Positions 9,775 to 23,270 of a stretch of 64,000 nucleotides of DNA are shown in pieces (position 1 is the stretch's first letter; every line of letters starts with the position of its first letter). This DNA is from Costus lasius (Eukaryota > Streptophyta > Magnoliopsida > Zingiberales > Costaceae): positions 48,520,507 through 48,584,506 of the forward strand of contig CM050449.1 of NCBI GenBank assembly GCA_027563935.2. Reading direction: 5' to 3'. Under the pieces are notes generated by a model. It did not search any database. It had not been told where the DNA came from and was given only the letters and a program-made list of their open reading frames with translations. A program made the position numbers and the translations under genes.

Positions 9775-12700
9775 CTAGAGGTTGAGCAACCTCAACCCCA
9801 TATCTCTAGTACGACCATCATGCTTCTGCTGCGCCAAAGCCTTGGTCAGTGGGTCTTCTAGATTGCTCTCTGTGTCAATTCTGCTAATCTTGACATCACC
9901 TCGATCAATGATCTCTTTGATCAGGCGAAATCTCTTGAGTATGTGTTTGGACCTTTGATGAGACCGTGGTTCCTTAGTATGTGCAGTTCCCATTGTTGTC
10001 ATAGTAGAGCTCAATGGGATCCATTGCACTTGGAACCACCTGAAGTTCAGAAAAGAACTTCCTGATCCAAACGACTTCATTGGCTGCCTCAGAAGCAACC
10101 ACATACTCAGCTTCGATTGTAGAATTAGCTATGGTGGATTGCTTGAAGCTCTTCCAGCATACAGCACCTCCAACCATCTTAAACTAATAGCTGGTCTGCG
10201 ATCTGAAGTCGTCAGGATCAGACTGGAACGACTCATCAGTGAAGCCCTGCACACTGAGTTCTTCCTGTCCCCCGTAGACTTTATAGAATAAATCCTTAGT
10301 CCCTTTCAGGATACTCAAGGATATTCTTTACATCCACCTAGTGCTGTAAACTAGGATTGGATTGGTATCGGCTGGTTATGCTCACAGCATAAGCCACAAC
10401 TGGTCTAGTACACAACATTGCATACATGATCGATCCCACCGCCGAAGCATAGGGCACTCGACTCATGTCATCTCTCTCAGGCTCTGTGTTGGTACACTGG
10501 TTCTTTGAGAGAGTAAGGCCATGTCTCACTGGAAGGTATCCCTTCTTGAATTGCTCCAAGTTGAACCTCTCCAGGACCTTATCAATGTGGGTACTCTGAC
10601 TAAGGGCCAATAGCCTCTTGGATCTATCACGGTAGATCCTCACGCCTAGAATATAGGCGGCCTCCCTTAAGTCCTTCATCTCGAAACACTTCCCTAACCA
10701 TGTCTTCATAGCTTGAAGACTAGGGATGTCGTTTCCGATGAGCAGTATGTCATTGACATACATGACCAGAAAAGTCACCAAACTCCCACTGAATTTTCTG
10801 TATACACAGGCGTCATCTTCACTTTTGATAAAGCTATAATCTCTCACAGCTTCATCAAACTAAAGATTCTAACTTCGAGATGCTTGCTTTAATCCGTAAA
10901 TGGATTTCTTTAGCCTGCAGACTTTACTAGTATCTGCAGGATGGATGAAGTCATTAGGTTGTGTCATATACACATCCTTAGTTAGCTTCCCGTTAAGGAA
11001 CGCTGTCTTCACATCCATCTGCCATATCTCATAGTCATGATATGCAGCTATAGCAAGCAGAATCCGAATGGATTTGATTATGGCAACTGGCGAGAAGGTT
11101 TCATCATAGTCCACCCCGTGGACTTGTTTAAATCCTTTAGCCACTAGTCTACCCTTATAGGTAACAATTTTGCCATCCATGTCTGTCTTCCTCTTGAAGA
11201 CCCATTTACACCCTATGGGTTTTACCCCATCAGGCAGCTCAACCAAATCCCAGACTTGGTTAGCCGACATGGAATCCATCTCGGATCGCATGGCCTCAAG
11301 CCATCTCTCGGAGTCCGGCCCACTGACCGCCTCATCATAGGTTCTGGGTTCATCCTCAATGATGAAGATCCCATCGTGTTGGGTCGGCAGCGACCCGTAC
11401 CTCTCAGGTGCACGATGAATCCTCCCAGACCTACATGGGGCCTGTGTCTGAGCCTCAGGTTGCCTAGCAACCGGTGCAGGTGGCTCAGGTTCCCATCTCT
11501 ATGTCTTGTGGTTGCACTTGGACCTCGTCCAAGTCAAACTTCCTCCCACTAACTTCTTTCATGAGAAATTCTTTCTCTAGAAAGACCGTACCCCGAGCAA
11601 CAAAAACTTTGTTCTCGGTGGGAATATAGAAGTAGTAACCCTTAGTCTCCTTAGGGTACCCCACAAACATACACTTATCAGATCTAGGTTCTAGCTTGCT
11701 AGAATCCTGACGTTTGACATAAGCCTCACATCCCTAGATCCTGATAAAAGTGAGATTAGGGCGTCTCCCATTCCATACCTCGTATGGAATCTTTAAGACA
11801 CTCTTAGATGGAACATCATTCAGTATTAGAGAAGCTTTTTTTTTAAGTGCATGTCCCCAGAATGAGGGAGGTAGAGTTGCATGACTCATCATAGACCGAA
11901 CTATGTCCAACAAGGTTCGATTTCTCCTTTCAGATACACCATTCTACCGAGGTGCTCTAGGAGGAGTGAGTTGGGATAGGATCCCACACTTACTCAGATA
12001 GTCAAAGAATACACTGCTCAGGTGCTCTCCATCACGATCTGATCGAAGATCCTTAAAGGATTTACCAAGCTGGTTCTCTACTTCATGTCTGAACTCCTTA
12101 AATTTCTCAAAGGATTCAGACTCATGTCTCATCATGTAGACATAACCATATCTACTGAAGTCATCAGTAAATGTGATGAAGTAGTTATACCCTCCTTTGG
12201 CTTGTTTATTGAATAGCCCACACACATCAATATGTATGAGATCCAACAAACCTCCTGCCCTCTCACCAGTCTTGGTGAAGGGTGTCTTTGTCATTTTCCC
12301 TAATAAACAAGTCTCATATGTATCAAGTTCCTCCAAGGAACTCGAATCTAGCAACCCATTTTCATGGAGTTGTTGAATGCGATTCTTGTTTATATGGGCT
12401 AATCGACAATGCCGTAGGAAAGCACCAACTGAACCACTTAGTTTGGTCCTTTTAATATTTATGTTACAAATAGAGCTAACCATGTCCAAGACATGCGGAC
12501 CATTGCACAAAGTACCCTTCCCATAAAACATGTTTGCAAAAAGAAAAAGAACACAAGTTCTTTTTTTATTTCAAACCTAAATCCTTTCTTTGCCAAGCAA
12601 GGAGTGGATACAATGTTTTGGTAAGGGAAGGTAGATAATAGCAATTGTCTAGCTTTAACTGAAGTCCAGAAGGCAGGGAGAAAAACTCCTACAGCAACAG

Positions 12701-13402
12701 CAGCAACTTGTGCCCTGTTACCTATCCGTAGGTCAATCTCTCTAGGCCTTACCGATCTATCCTTTCTGAGCCTTTGCATATTTGTACTCCACATGCGATA
12801 TCCAATACCCATGTCATAGGAGTAGAAAGGTTGACTTCGGTAACATAAATACCTGAGCATGAAGACAAGGCCTTGCCTTTCTTCTCCTCATTCTGAAGTT
12901 GCAACATGTCCTTCAACATGTGAGGTGGCCCTCCACATGAATAGCACCTATTATTCCTGATCATATCCATCTTTAATTTCAGTTCCTTGGTCAAGCCTTT
13001 CGGCTCAACACACTGAATATCAACTTTAGCAGGATTGAGCTCAACCAATTCATCAAAGAGCTGCCTTAGATTAAAATAATTTCAGAGGCACTCTTCGATT
13101 CATATCACCCTTTAAATTCAAGTGACATGTTGGTTAGCAACCTCCAAAGTATCAACCTGATGCTTATCATAAGCATCCCTCTCAGCCGCTGAGGCCGAGC
13201 ATGGAAGTGGCTCAGGAATAAGACGCTCAAGAACATAAAGCTTCCTCTCGAGCTTGAGCACGATTCTCAAGTTCATATACCAATCCAGTAAGTTGGATCC
13301 AACCAACTTATCCAGGGTAGATCGCAGTGACCAACTGCTATTGTTCATAGGCATTGTTCTACAACAACCAAGAAACAGCAGATTAGTACTACTTCGAGTC
13401 AT
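9775..13402 (-). pseudogene. A1 copia gag-pol remnant
   Basis: The order on the minus strand is gag start (about 13118-13402), a damaged zinc knuckle and protease (12749-13048), GAG-pre-integrase and integrase core (11944-12531), integrase C-terminal part (11485-11670), RT (10338-11291) and RNase H end (9775-10177). Fragments lie in different frames with many stops. Much of gag between the N-terminal segment and the zinc knuckle is missing. The knuckle CYSCGGPPHMLKDM lacks its last Cys. A zinc-ligand Cys of integrase is Tyr (DTYETC where relatives have DTCKAC). The RT active site is YVND instead of YVDD. No functional product is expected. It is clearly homologous to, but diverged from, the A2/B/D/E polyprotein. 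Confidence 0.92.
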
Positions 13403-14143
13403 TTAAACTGGACTTGCCTTTTAAATGACCATGGCTCCCACTATTTTTAATCGAATTGACAACCCACAAAGTCAATCGAGAAATCCAAGATTTCCTAGTG
13501 AGATGAGATCCTCATTCCACACAGGGCTTCGCATCCCACGAGGGTGGGATGAGATGCACAAAGTGACCCATGTTTCCTAAGGTGGGCGCGCCGGCCGATT
13601 GCTCCAAGCAACTCCCCTTATTGAGACAGTCCAGGCATTTCATGTCCAGCGAGGGCTGGATACAACATGAAACCCTTACCTCTCAACGATGCCTCTAGAC
13701 TTTCACCATGTGCCCAGCACATGTGAACTTCTAGTCAAGTCCATCCCTAACCGTTATGCCCAGGGCCAACGAGTTTCCTTGCGAAGGCACGCCCAGGTTA
13801 AAACTGGACTGGGTAAACCATTGCCACCACGCACTTTCTAAAGATAAGTGGGTGTGTCCCACGAGGGTGGGAAACAGTTCACAACTCCACTGATCGATAG
13901 CTTAGTGAGGGCTACGCGTTAGAAGGCTACTAGACTTGATATTTTAATTGAGGGTTTTTGTTTAAGGTCTCATCATCTCAGTTTTATCTTATGTCTATCA
14001 TTACAGGCATGCAATCCTATGGTGATAACATAACGATAAAACATCACAGGCATGCTTTAGCTTTTCTAAAGAAAGCAATAAAAGGATGATGTGATCATAG
14101 CCCATTCAAGACATTGAACCAATCCATGCCAAAAAGGGGTTCA
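13403..14143 (-). other. A1 untranslated leader, gag-proximal part
   Basis: No gene seen. This is the part of the A1 leader next to gag, severed from the rest (23276-24180) by A2. The minus strand just upstream of the gag-like ATG reads TTGTTGTAG, an acceptor-like sequence resembling the one in the A2 family. I did not find a phase-compatible donor in the A1 LTR. Confidence 0.7.
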
Positions 14144-15841
14144 TGAAAGTGCCCCTTAGATTAGGGGGGTCCCCTTCATGAGGGAGCAAAAACCCTAAAG
14201 TGATGGCGCATAAAATATTGACTTGCGGAAACTAGGGTTTATAGGATCGACTTGCATGTTAAAAGATCAACTTAATGAAAAGCTATTGAAGATGATGCAA
14301 AACGATCATACCATCGCCATGGAGTAAATGTCGCCTTGGAAGCTAAAGTCGCAAGTGCCACTTCTCCAAAGTCTCGCACACAAGAGGATGAAGGCAAACT
14401 CTTTGTCGCTCCTTGTGCTAGCAAGGGTTCAAAGAATCCTTGATCGAATGAGAAAGGGATGGAGATCTTTTCTCTTGGCCGAATCCTCCTCAACCTTCAA
14501 GCGTCGCCACACACCACGAGAGTCGAGAGGAATCTCTTCAAGTGGCAAGAATAGAGATTACTCTAATCGGACGAGAGCCCCCCACCAAGTGGAGATCATG
14601 GTTACTAAAAATAGTAACCACTCACCGCCCCATATGTTCACGTCAAGTGAACTTGTCGCCAAGCCTTGAACCATGCGCTCATTCCATGAGCGGTTCATTT
14701 CGGTTTGGTCCAAGACCAATTAATCCAAGTATTATGGTCTAGATCTTAAATAAACCCTAAGGTTCCCGATCTAACCGTCGATCTCCTTGATGCCCCTGAT
14801 CTGACCGATCTGGCATCTATTCTCTCGATCGAAGCTTACCGATCTCAAGCTCTAATCAATCAAACATGATCAGACCAGATCTCACTCACAATCAGAGATT
14901 AAATCCCTTTAAACTGAACCTGAACAATTCAGTCCACACGATCTGACTTAAGTAAGCCATATCATCAAATTGTGCGACCCTGAGGGTTTCCTTTAAATGT
15001 CGGTAACGATAATTCACATTATCACGATCAGTGAGGGGTATCTAGCAACACATCACTGTCTCCCGATATAGAGGAAAGAGTCTTCCAAGACTACACCCAA
15101 ACCACAGCACAAGTGTGAATCATTTCACAAGGCATGCATATTTCCTTTGCCACTGGATGTTCTTATTGGACAAGCCTGTCAAGCTCGTAACTCCAATATG
15201 ATAAGCATGATTAGATCAGATGAACACTGTCACCTGGGTATGGCCATACACTCTCTCAATCATCTCATCCAGGGGGCCCCTTTAGAACATCACACTCCTT
15301 AAACAAGGAGACGGCAATCCTATGTCTATCACTAGTGCCCTAACCTGACTCAAGCTCATCATCCAAGATAGTCTATGATCATTATGTTTCAAATGATATT
15401 GAACTACCTCAAAACAATGACAATCATCATTTAGAAACACAAGTGATCTCAAGTCAGAGGAAATGTGCCACTTGTTGCAATCAAGGAATATTCATATTGC
15501 GACAAACAATTGAACATCCTAGTAGGGTCTGTCCAGTACATCCAATGTACCCATGAGTCTACATCTTATTCCATGCTCGAAGCATCCTATAAGATTAGAC
15601 TACATATTAGTCTTATCCATATCAAGGTTGTCTCATGTTCACCAAGATACATCGACTAAGGACATAATAGCATATCAGCCTAGCTGAACAGCTTTTGAGA
15701 CATTATTCAGAAGAACATATATTGCAGCAGACAATGTAGCTAACTGAATAACAACCATGCCTTTAAACATAACAGTTTATTACATGATACTGATACATTC
15801 CCATAGGCCTCAAACATTAGCCTTAAGGGCATACCCCAACA
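14144..15841 (-). repeat. A2 3' LTR
   Basis: 1,698 bp, TGTTGGGGTATGCC...CACTTTCA on the minus strand. Essentially identical to the 5' LTR, so insertion was recent. Contains the GTATGGCCATAC palindrome (15238-15249). No protein-coding gene is supported inside. Confidence 0.95.
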
Positions 15842-15861
15842 ATCTCCCACTTGCACTTAAT
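15842..15861 (-). other. A2 polypurine tract
   Basis: Minus strand AAGTGCAAGTGGGAGATTG lies between the gag-pol stop and the 3' LTR. It is the expected plus-strand primer and is identical in sister copies. Confidence 0.88.
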
Positions 15862-18800
15862 CTAATGGTTGAGAAATCTCAAACCCATATTATTACAGTG
15901 CTTCTCATGCTTCTGCTGCGCCAGAGGCTTGGTAAGCGGGTCTGCCAGATTGTCATCTGTATGAACCTTGCAGACTTTGATCTCGCCTCGATCTATGATC
16001 TCCCTGATCAAATGAAACCGTCTCTGTATGTGCTTGGACTTCTGGTGCGACCGTGGTTCCTTTGCTTGTGCGATTGCTCCAGTGTTATCACAGAAGATAA
16101 CCAAAGGATCAGCACTCGAAGGAACAACACCAAGTTCTCTCACGAACTTACGAATCCACACTGCCTCCTTGGATGCTTCCGAGGCTGCAACATACTCGGC
16201 TTCTGTTGTGGAATCAGCAACAGTTGACTGTTTGAAACTCTTCCACACCACTGCACCTCCATTCAAGCTAAAAACATAGCCTGATTGCGATCGGAAATCA
16301 TCCTGGTCAGACTGGAACGAAGCGTCAGTATATCCTTCAATACTGAGTTCTTCCTGACCACCATATATCAAGAACATATCTTTGGTCCTCCGCAGATATT
16401 TTAAAATGTTCTTGACTGCAATCTAGTGCGCCACACCTGGATTACTCTGGTAACGACTGGTCACGCTTAACCCGTAAGCAACGTCAGGGCGAGTACATAA
16501 CATCGCATACATTATGGAACCAATAGCCGAAGCATAAGGCGTATTGTTCATTTCATCTTTCTCAGTCTGTGTTTGTGGACACTGACTCTTCGAAAGATTC
16601 AGACCATGTCTGACTGGAAGATATCCTCGTTTAGAATTCTCTAAATGAAATCTCTCCAGGACCTTTTCGATGTAAGTACTCTGGCACAGCCCGAGAAGCC
16701 TCTTAGATCTATCCCTGTAGATCTTCACACCTAACACATAGGCTGCTTCTCCTAAATCTTTCATCTGGAAACATTTCCTCAGCCATGCCTTCACAGCATG
16801 CATTTCAGGAATGTCATTTCCAATGATCAAGATATCATCGACGTAGAGGACTAGGAAAGTGATCACGCTCCCACTAAACCTCTTATATACACACGGGTCA
16901 TCCTCGTTCTTGATGAAACCAAATTTAGTAACTGATTCATCAAAACGAATATTCCAGCTTCTTGATGCTTGCTTAAGTCCATAAATAGACTTCTTTAACT
17001 TGCATATTTTATGACGATCTGATGGATTAGTGAAACCCTCAGGTTGTGTCATATACACATCCTCATCCAGATTTCCATTAAGGAAAGCTGTTTTCACATC
17101 CATCTGCCAAATCTCATAATCATAATATGCAGCTATCGCGAAAAGAATCCGAATAGACTTAAACATGGCTACAGGTGAGAAAGTTTCATCATAATCTATC
17201 CCGTAGATTTGTTTGAAACCTTTCGCAACTAGCCTGCCTTTATAGGTAACTACGTTACCATCCATGTCAATCTTCTTCTTGAAGATCCATTTATAGCCTA
17301 TAGGGATTACTCCCGGAGGCGGATCAACCAAATCCCAAACTTGGTTATCTGACATGGAGTCCATCTCGGCGCGCATAGCTTCAAGCCATCTCGCTGACTC
17401 CGGTCCACTGACCGCATCCGCATAAGTGAGGGGTTCATCATTGTCAATGATATAGAGTCCGTCATAGCGCTCAGGCTGTCGACGAATCCTCCCCGATCTT
17501 CGCGGTTCCCGTGATATCTGAGCCTCAGGTTGTCCAATAACCTGTTCTACCGGCTCAGGCTCATCCAACTCTACTTGGTCACTTTGTCCTTCTTCTGGAT
17601 TCTCATCCAGCTTTATTTCTCTCCCACTGGCCTCTTGCAGAAGAAACTCCTTCTCAAGAAATATGGCAGTCCGAGCAACAAAAACCTTGTTCTCTTTGGG
17701 GTCGTAGAAATAATAACCCTTAGTTTCCTTAGGGTAACCGACAAAGATACATTTGTCAGATCTGCTCTCTAGTTTCCCAGAGGCGAGCTTTTTGACATAA
17801 GCCTCGCAGCCCCAGATCCTGATAAATGTCAAGCTTGGCTGTTTCCCATACCATAACTCATATGGCGTCTTTGAAACTGCCTTGGATGGCACTCGGTTTA
17901 GTACCTTTGCAGCTGTTTCCAGTGCAAAACCCCAAAAGGAGTATGGAAGAGTAGCCTGACTCATCATAGAACGAACCATATCAAGTAGCGTTCTATTTCT
18001 CCTTTCGGACACACCATTCCATTGCGGTGTTCCTGGTGGAGTGAGCTGTGAGATAATCCCACACTCCTTTAGATAGTCAGTAAACGTATGACTTAGGTAT
18101 TCACCACCTCGATCTGAGCGAAGTGCCTTGATATTACGGCCTAGCTGATTCTGTACTTCATTTTTGAACTCTTTGAACTTGTCAAAAGATTCACTCTTAT
18201 GTCTCATCAGATAGACATACCCATACCTACTGAAATCATCAGTAAAGGTAATGAAGTACTGATAGCCACCTCTGGCATGTTTACCAAATGGCCCACACAC
18301 ATCACTGTGTATAAGGTCAAGTAAACCTGAAGCCCTATGACCTTTGTGAGGAAAAGGTGACTTCGTCATTTTACCCATCAAACAAGCTTTGCATGTATCA
18401 ATCTCCTCATAGGAGAATGATCCCAGCAGTCCATAATCATGCAACCGCTTAATGCGTTTCTCGTTGATATGGCCTAAACGACTATGCCATAGCAAGGTGC
18501 TGTCATCAGCATACTTGGCTTTCTTAATATCAATTTGCTGTATCGAACATTCCATGTCCAACATGTATAACCCATTGTTAATTGAACCAGTTGCATAAAC
18601 AATATTATCAAAAGACAAAATACACTTTGAAATATTGCATTCAAAGGAAAAACCCTTCCTGACAAGAGCAGGAATGGAGATAATATTTTTAGTTATACTG
18701 GGAACAAAATAACAATTGTCTAGTTCCAATACAAGTCCAGATGGTAAAGAAATAAAGTAGTCTCCTACAGCAACAGCAGCAACCCGTGCCCCGTTTCCAA

Positions 18801-19743
18801 CGCGTAGGTCCACCTCATGTTGTCCCACCTGCCTTCTTCTCTTGAGTTCCTGTACATTTGAACAAATGTGAACTCCACATGCAGTGTCCAACACCCATGA
18901 TATAGAAGAAGAAAACATGACCTCAGTCACGAATATACCTGAGCCAGAAGCGAAGCTTCCCCTCTTATCTCCTTGGAGCGCTTTACAGTCCTTTTTCCAG
19001 TGACCCAGCTGGCCACAGTGGAAACACCTATATTCCTTAGACCGCTTCACCTTCTGCTTCAGAGCCTTGCTGTAATTCTTGACCGGGGCCTTGCCCTTCT
19101 TCCCCTTCTTCTTGTTCCTGGAAGGAACCATTAAGACAGAGGTCGAAGGCTTACCCTTCAGAGTCTCCTCAGTGGTCAAGAGCATATTCAGCAGCTCTGC
19201 CGGAGTACAATCGATTTTGTTCATATTAAAATTAATAATGAACGCGTCGAATGATGGCGGGAGAGACTGCAGAATAATGTCCACAGCAAGCTCCTGGTTA
19301 ATGGTATGCCCCAGTTTCTCTAGAGCCTCCTTGTGCCCAATCATCTTGAGCACGTGAGCTCCCACTGGGCTCCCTTCAGCCAGTTTGCTCTGAAAGAAGA
19401 GCTTTGTCAAATTATAGCGTTCAGTCCTCGCCTGTGCAGCATACAGCATCTTGAGGTTTGCTATAATCTGTATAGCCGATATATCCTCATGCTGACGCTG
19501 CAGCGGTGGCGTCATAGACGCTAGCATCAGGCAAGCGACATCAATGCTATCATTGACGTGCTTTTCATAGGCTTCCCGAACTGCCCTTGCGGCGTTCGGA
19601 GCGGGCTGCGGCGGTATCGCCGTCTCGAGGACATACAGTTTCCTCTCTGCCTTAAGAACGATCTTAAGGTGTCCAAACCAGTCAGAGAAGTTTGGCCCAG
19701 CAAACTTCTCCCTTTCCAGTAGGGATCGCACATTGAAGTTCAT
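15862..19743 (-). pseudogene. A2 copia gag-pol with a single in-frame TAG
   Basis: A frame of 1,294 codons from ATG at 19743 to the stop at 15862. Order: gag (about 1-230), CCHC zinc knuckle CFHCGQLGHWKKDC (about 240-253), aspartic protease with D-T-A near 287, integrase HHCC and catalytic DD35E, RT with YVDD, RNase H with the TDASF motif. This gag-protease-integrase-RT-RNase H order defines Ty1/copia. One nonsense codon (TAG at 16423-16425, complement strand) replaces the Trp codon (TGG) of sister copies in an A-H-W-I-A-V context near the start of RNase H. All other catalytic residues look intact. A truncated product of 1,106 residues would lack RNase H. Confidence 0.95.
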
Positions 19744-21572
19744 GGTGTTCGTTGCTGCAGGTATCTACAACAATGCAAGAACAGCAAGGTCAGTATCAAT
19801 GTATAAGAATCAATCAGGACTTAAGAAAGATTCTTTTTCTCACTATTTTCTCTGGCTTGAAAAATCCAGCAAAACAGCCCGAAAGAGTAGAACTCTTTTA
19901 GTGAGATGGGATCCAGATTTCACACTTGGTCTCCGCGTCCCGCTCAGGCGAGATAAGATGCACAGAGAGTACAAGCACTAATCTCTGGTAGGCAGTCCCT
20001 GCCAATCGCCAACCCGTGCGATTCCCCTTCATCTGGGCAATCCAGCAGACTGTGCCAACTGAGTTGGTACAACACAGTCTCTGACCCCACAGATGGCTGC
20101 CTCCATGTGCTACCATATGCGCCACATATGTAGGCTACACGGTCAAGCTGACCCGACCTACTCCCTGGACCACCATGTGCTATGCTGAGCAACGAGAAGG
20201 GATAAATCCCTACTCTGTAACACACAGGTGTAATCCCGCACCGTCTGAAGATAGATGGACGTGCCCACTGAGTGGGTACAACACGGCTCCAACGATAATC
20301 AGAACAGTGAGGTTTCGCGTCAGAAGGCTTACGAGCTTGATATTTTAGCGTTGGATTTTAACGGTCTTTTATCTTCTTGCCTATCATGCAATTCCTATGG
20401 TGATAGCAGAAGATAATTTAATCATGCAATTCTAATATATAAACAATAAAAGAAAGCATGAATCTTATGTGGTAAAAGCCCATAGCCCTAGTGAGACCTT
20501 AACCTAACTTAAGTCTTCACTTGCTCTTCATGGGTCTTTAGCTGCTCATCAGGACCAAACCAGGGCCCAAGCGCCAATTACAGCACAGGTGCGCCCACCA
20601 GGGAAAATGCACCAGGTCCTAGGGTCGAACCCTAGACCTCCCACCTGGTCCAGCCACTGCTGCAAGCGCCTCTGCCAAGTGTGCTCTGTGCTCTTGTCTA
20701 ATTAAATTACAAATTTAACTATCTAGACAAGATTGACACGCAGGTCAATTACATTTTATAAATTAAAGCAATGTGATGCGCAGATCACAATAATTAATTT
20801 ACAAATTTAACTCCCAGGCACGCAGGCCCCAGCACAGCACACAAATAATAACGGGCAGCCCACATAAGACTAAATAGACACACATATGCATCAATCAACA
20901 ACCATGTGATCCATCATAAAAATTAAAATTTTTGAAAACCCCATAGGATCAATTTTAATTTTCCTTATTTGCCCTACAACCTTACAACGGTCCATTACTA
21001 GGGATCCACTCATCCAACCTAGTCAGATCCACTGCCCTTGCATGCACCAAGTCCTAACTGACTTGCGTCGACCATAAGGTCAACTATGCATGCGCTAGGG
21101 CTGAACAACCACACTGAGGTTTGGCAAACGGGCGTGACCCCGGGCCTAACTCAGGTGCGTTCATTAATCGTCTCAATCAGACATCGCTACACGCCTGTCT
21201 GCAGTCGACCTATAGCCACCATAGGCTTGCGCCAAGGTGCTATCTGGTCGACCCATTCAGGCTGTCAGATAGTCTGATCAGACTGTTGGATCTAAACTAG
21301 GGGTGACTTCAACCCTAATAACCCGTCTAAGGGTTTATAGCAGGGCCTTAGATCTAGTGTTAGGCGCGCATGTAAATTAGGGTTTTTAAGAAAAACACAA
21401 AGCATGCGCTAACAACAATGCGCCAATGATAACATACTTCAAGTTTCGCATGTACAAAAACTTAAAGGGAAAAACGCATGTTAACTAGATCTAAGCATGT
21501 ACACGCAAACATGGATCACATAAGGCATCAAGCAATCAAAATAACATACATTAATTCGGCTCTGATACCAAT
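19744..21572 (-). other. A2 leader with primer-binding site
   Basis: 1.8-kb stretch between the 5' LTR and gag with no supported gene. It starts (minus strand) with the primer-binding site and ends TTGTAG plus 21 nt before the gag ATG. It contains many upstream ATGs, which would hamper translation from an unspliced RNA. It is similar to the leaders of B, D and E. Confidence 0.85.
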
Positions 21573-21740
21573 TGAAAGTGCCCCTTAGATTAGGGGGGTC
21601 CCCTTCATGAGGGAGCAAAAACCCTAAAGTGATGGCGCATAAAATATTGACTTGCGGAAACTAGGGTTTATAGGATCGACTTGCATGTTAAAAGATCAAC
21701 TTAATGAAAAGCTATTGAAGATGATGCAAAACGATCATAC
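19765..21740 (-). other. Predicted leader intron of A2
   Basis: Donor on the minus strand: ATG GCG ATG|GTATGA, with the ATG at 21749-21747. Acceptor: TTGTAG|ATACCTGCAG, followed after 21 nt by the gag ATG at 19743. Joining is in phase 0, so the LTR ATG would start a protein with ten extra residues before the gag Met. The primer-binding site lies inside. This is inference, with no transcript evidence. Confidence 0.5.
21558..21570 (-). other. A2 primer-binding site
   Basis: Minus strand TGGTATCAGAGCC, two bases from the LTR end. It is complementary to the 3' end of plant initiator tRNA-Met, the usual primer of copia elements. Confidence 0.9.
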
Positions 21741-23270
21741 CATCGCCATGGAGTAAATGTCGCCTTGGAAGCTAAAGTCGCAAGTGCCACTTCTCCAAAG
21801 TCTCGCACACAAGAGGATGAAGGCAAACTCTTTGTCGCTCCTTGTGCTAGCAAGGGTTCAAAGAATCCTTGATCGAATGAGAAAGGGATGGAGATCTTTT
21901 CTCTTGGCCGAATCCTCCTCAACCTTCAAGCGTCGCCACACACCACGAGAGTCGAGAGGAATCTCTTCAAGTGGCAAGAATAGAGATTACTCTAATCGGA
22001 CGAGAGCCCCCCACCAAGTGGAGATCATGGTTACTAAAAATAGTAACCACTCACCGCCCCATATGTTCACGTCAAGTGAACTTGTCGCCAAGCCTTGAAC
22101 CATGCGCTCATTCCATGAGCGGTTCATTTCGGTTTGGTCCAAGACCAATTAATCCAAGTATTATGGTCTAGATCTTAAATAAACCCTAAGGTTCCCGATC
22201 TAACCGTCGATCTCCTTGATGCCCCTGATCTGACCGATCTGGCATCTATTCTCTCGATCGAAGCTTACCGATCTCAAGCTCTAATCAATCAAACATGATC
22301 AGACCAGATCTCACTCACAATCAGAGATTAAATCCCTTTAAACTGAACCTGAACAATTCAGTCCACACGATCTGACTTAAGTAAGCCATATCATCAAATT
22401 GTGCGACCCTGAGGGTTTCCTTTAAATGTCGGTAACGATAATTCACATTATCACGATCAGTGAGGGCTATCTAGCAACACATCACTGTCTCCCGATATAG
22501 AGGAAAGAGTCTTCCAAGACTACACCCAAACCACAGCACAAGTGTGAATCATTTCACAAGGCATGCATATTTCCTTTGCCACTGGATGTTCTTATTGGAC
22601 AAGCCTGTCAAGCTCGTAACTCCAATATGATAAGCATGATTAGATCAGATGAACACTGTCACCTGGGTATGGCCATACACTCTCTCAATCATCTCATCCA
22701 GGGGGCCCCTTTAGAACATCACACTCCTTAAACAAGGAGACGGCAATCCTATGTCTATCACTAGTGCCCTAACCTGACTCAAGCTCATCATCCAAGATAG
22801 TCTATGATCATTATGTTTCAAATGATATTGAACTACCTCAAAACAATGACAATCATCATTTAGAAACACAAGTGATCTCAAGTCAGAGGAAATGTGCCAC
22901 TTGTTGCAATCAAGGAATATTCATATTGCGACAAACAATTGAACATCCTAGTAGGGTCTGTCCAGTACATCCAATGTACCCATGAGTCTACATCTTATTC
23001 CATGCTCGAAGCATCCTATAAGATTAGACTACATATTAGTCTTATCCATATCAAGGTTGTCTCATGTTCACCAAGATACATCGACTAAGGACATAATAGC
23101 ATATCAGCCTAGCTGAACAGCTTTTGAGACATTATTCAGAAGAACATATATTGCAGCAGACAATGTAGCTAACTGAATAACAACCATGCCTTTAAACATA
23201 ACAGTTTATTACATGATACTGATACATTCCCATAGGCCTCAAACATTAGCCTTAAGGGCATACCCCAACA
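21573..23270 (-). repeat. A2 5' LTR
   Basis: 1,698 bp and the twin of 14144-15841. On the minus strand a short conserved inverted repeat CCTTG-CTAGCA-CAAGG (21840-21855) lies about 0.1 kb upstream of the LTR ATG/donor site. Confidence 0.95.

Larger units (their letters stand above)
14144..23270 (-). mobile_element. Ty1/copia element A2 (near-intact, very young)
   Basis: Complete 9,127-bp minus-strand element inserted in the leader of A1. Target-site duplication GTTCA at 14139-14143 and 23271-23275. LTRs 14144-15841 and 21573-23270 are both 1,698 bp, and I noticed one difference between them (G at about 15038 versus C in the other copy). Primer-binding site 21558-21570, polypurine tract 15842-15860. 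One nonsense codon interrupts gag-pol. Confidence 0.95.

Noticed and set aside
14272..14669. Small ORFs duplicated at 14272-14669 and 21701-22098 as a gene pair
   Set aside because: They are the two LTRs of A2; the identity reflects LTR duplication, not duplicated genes.
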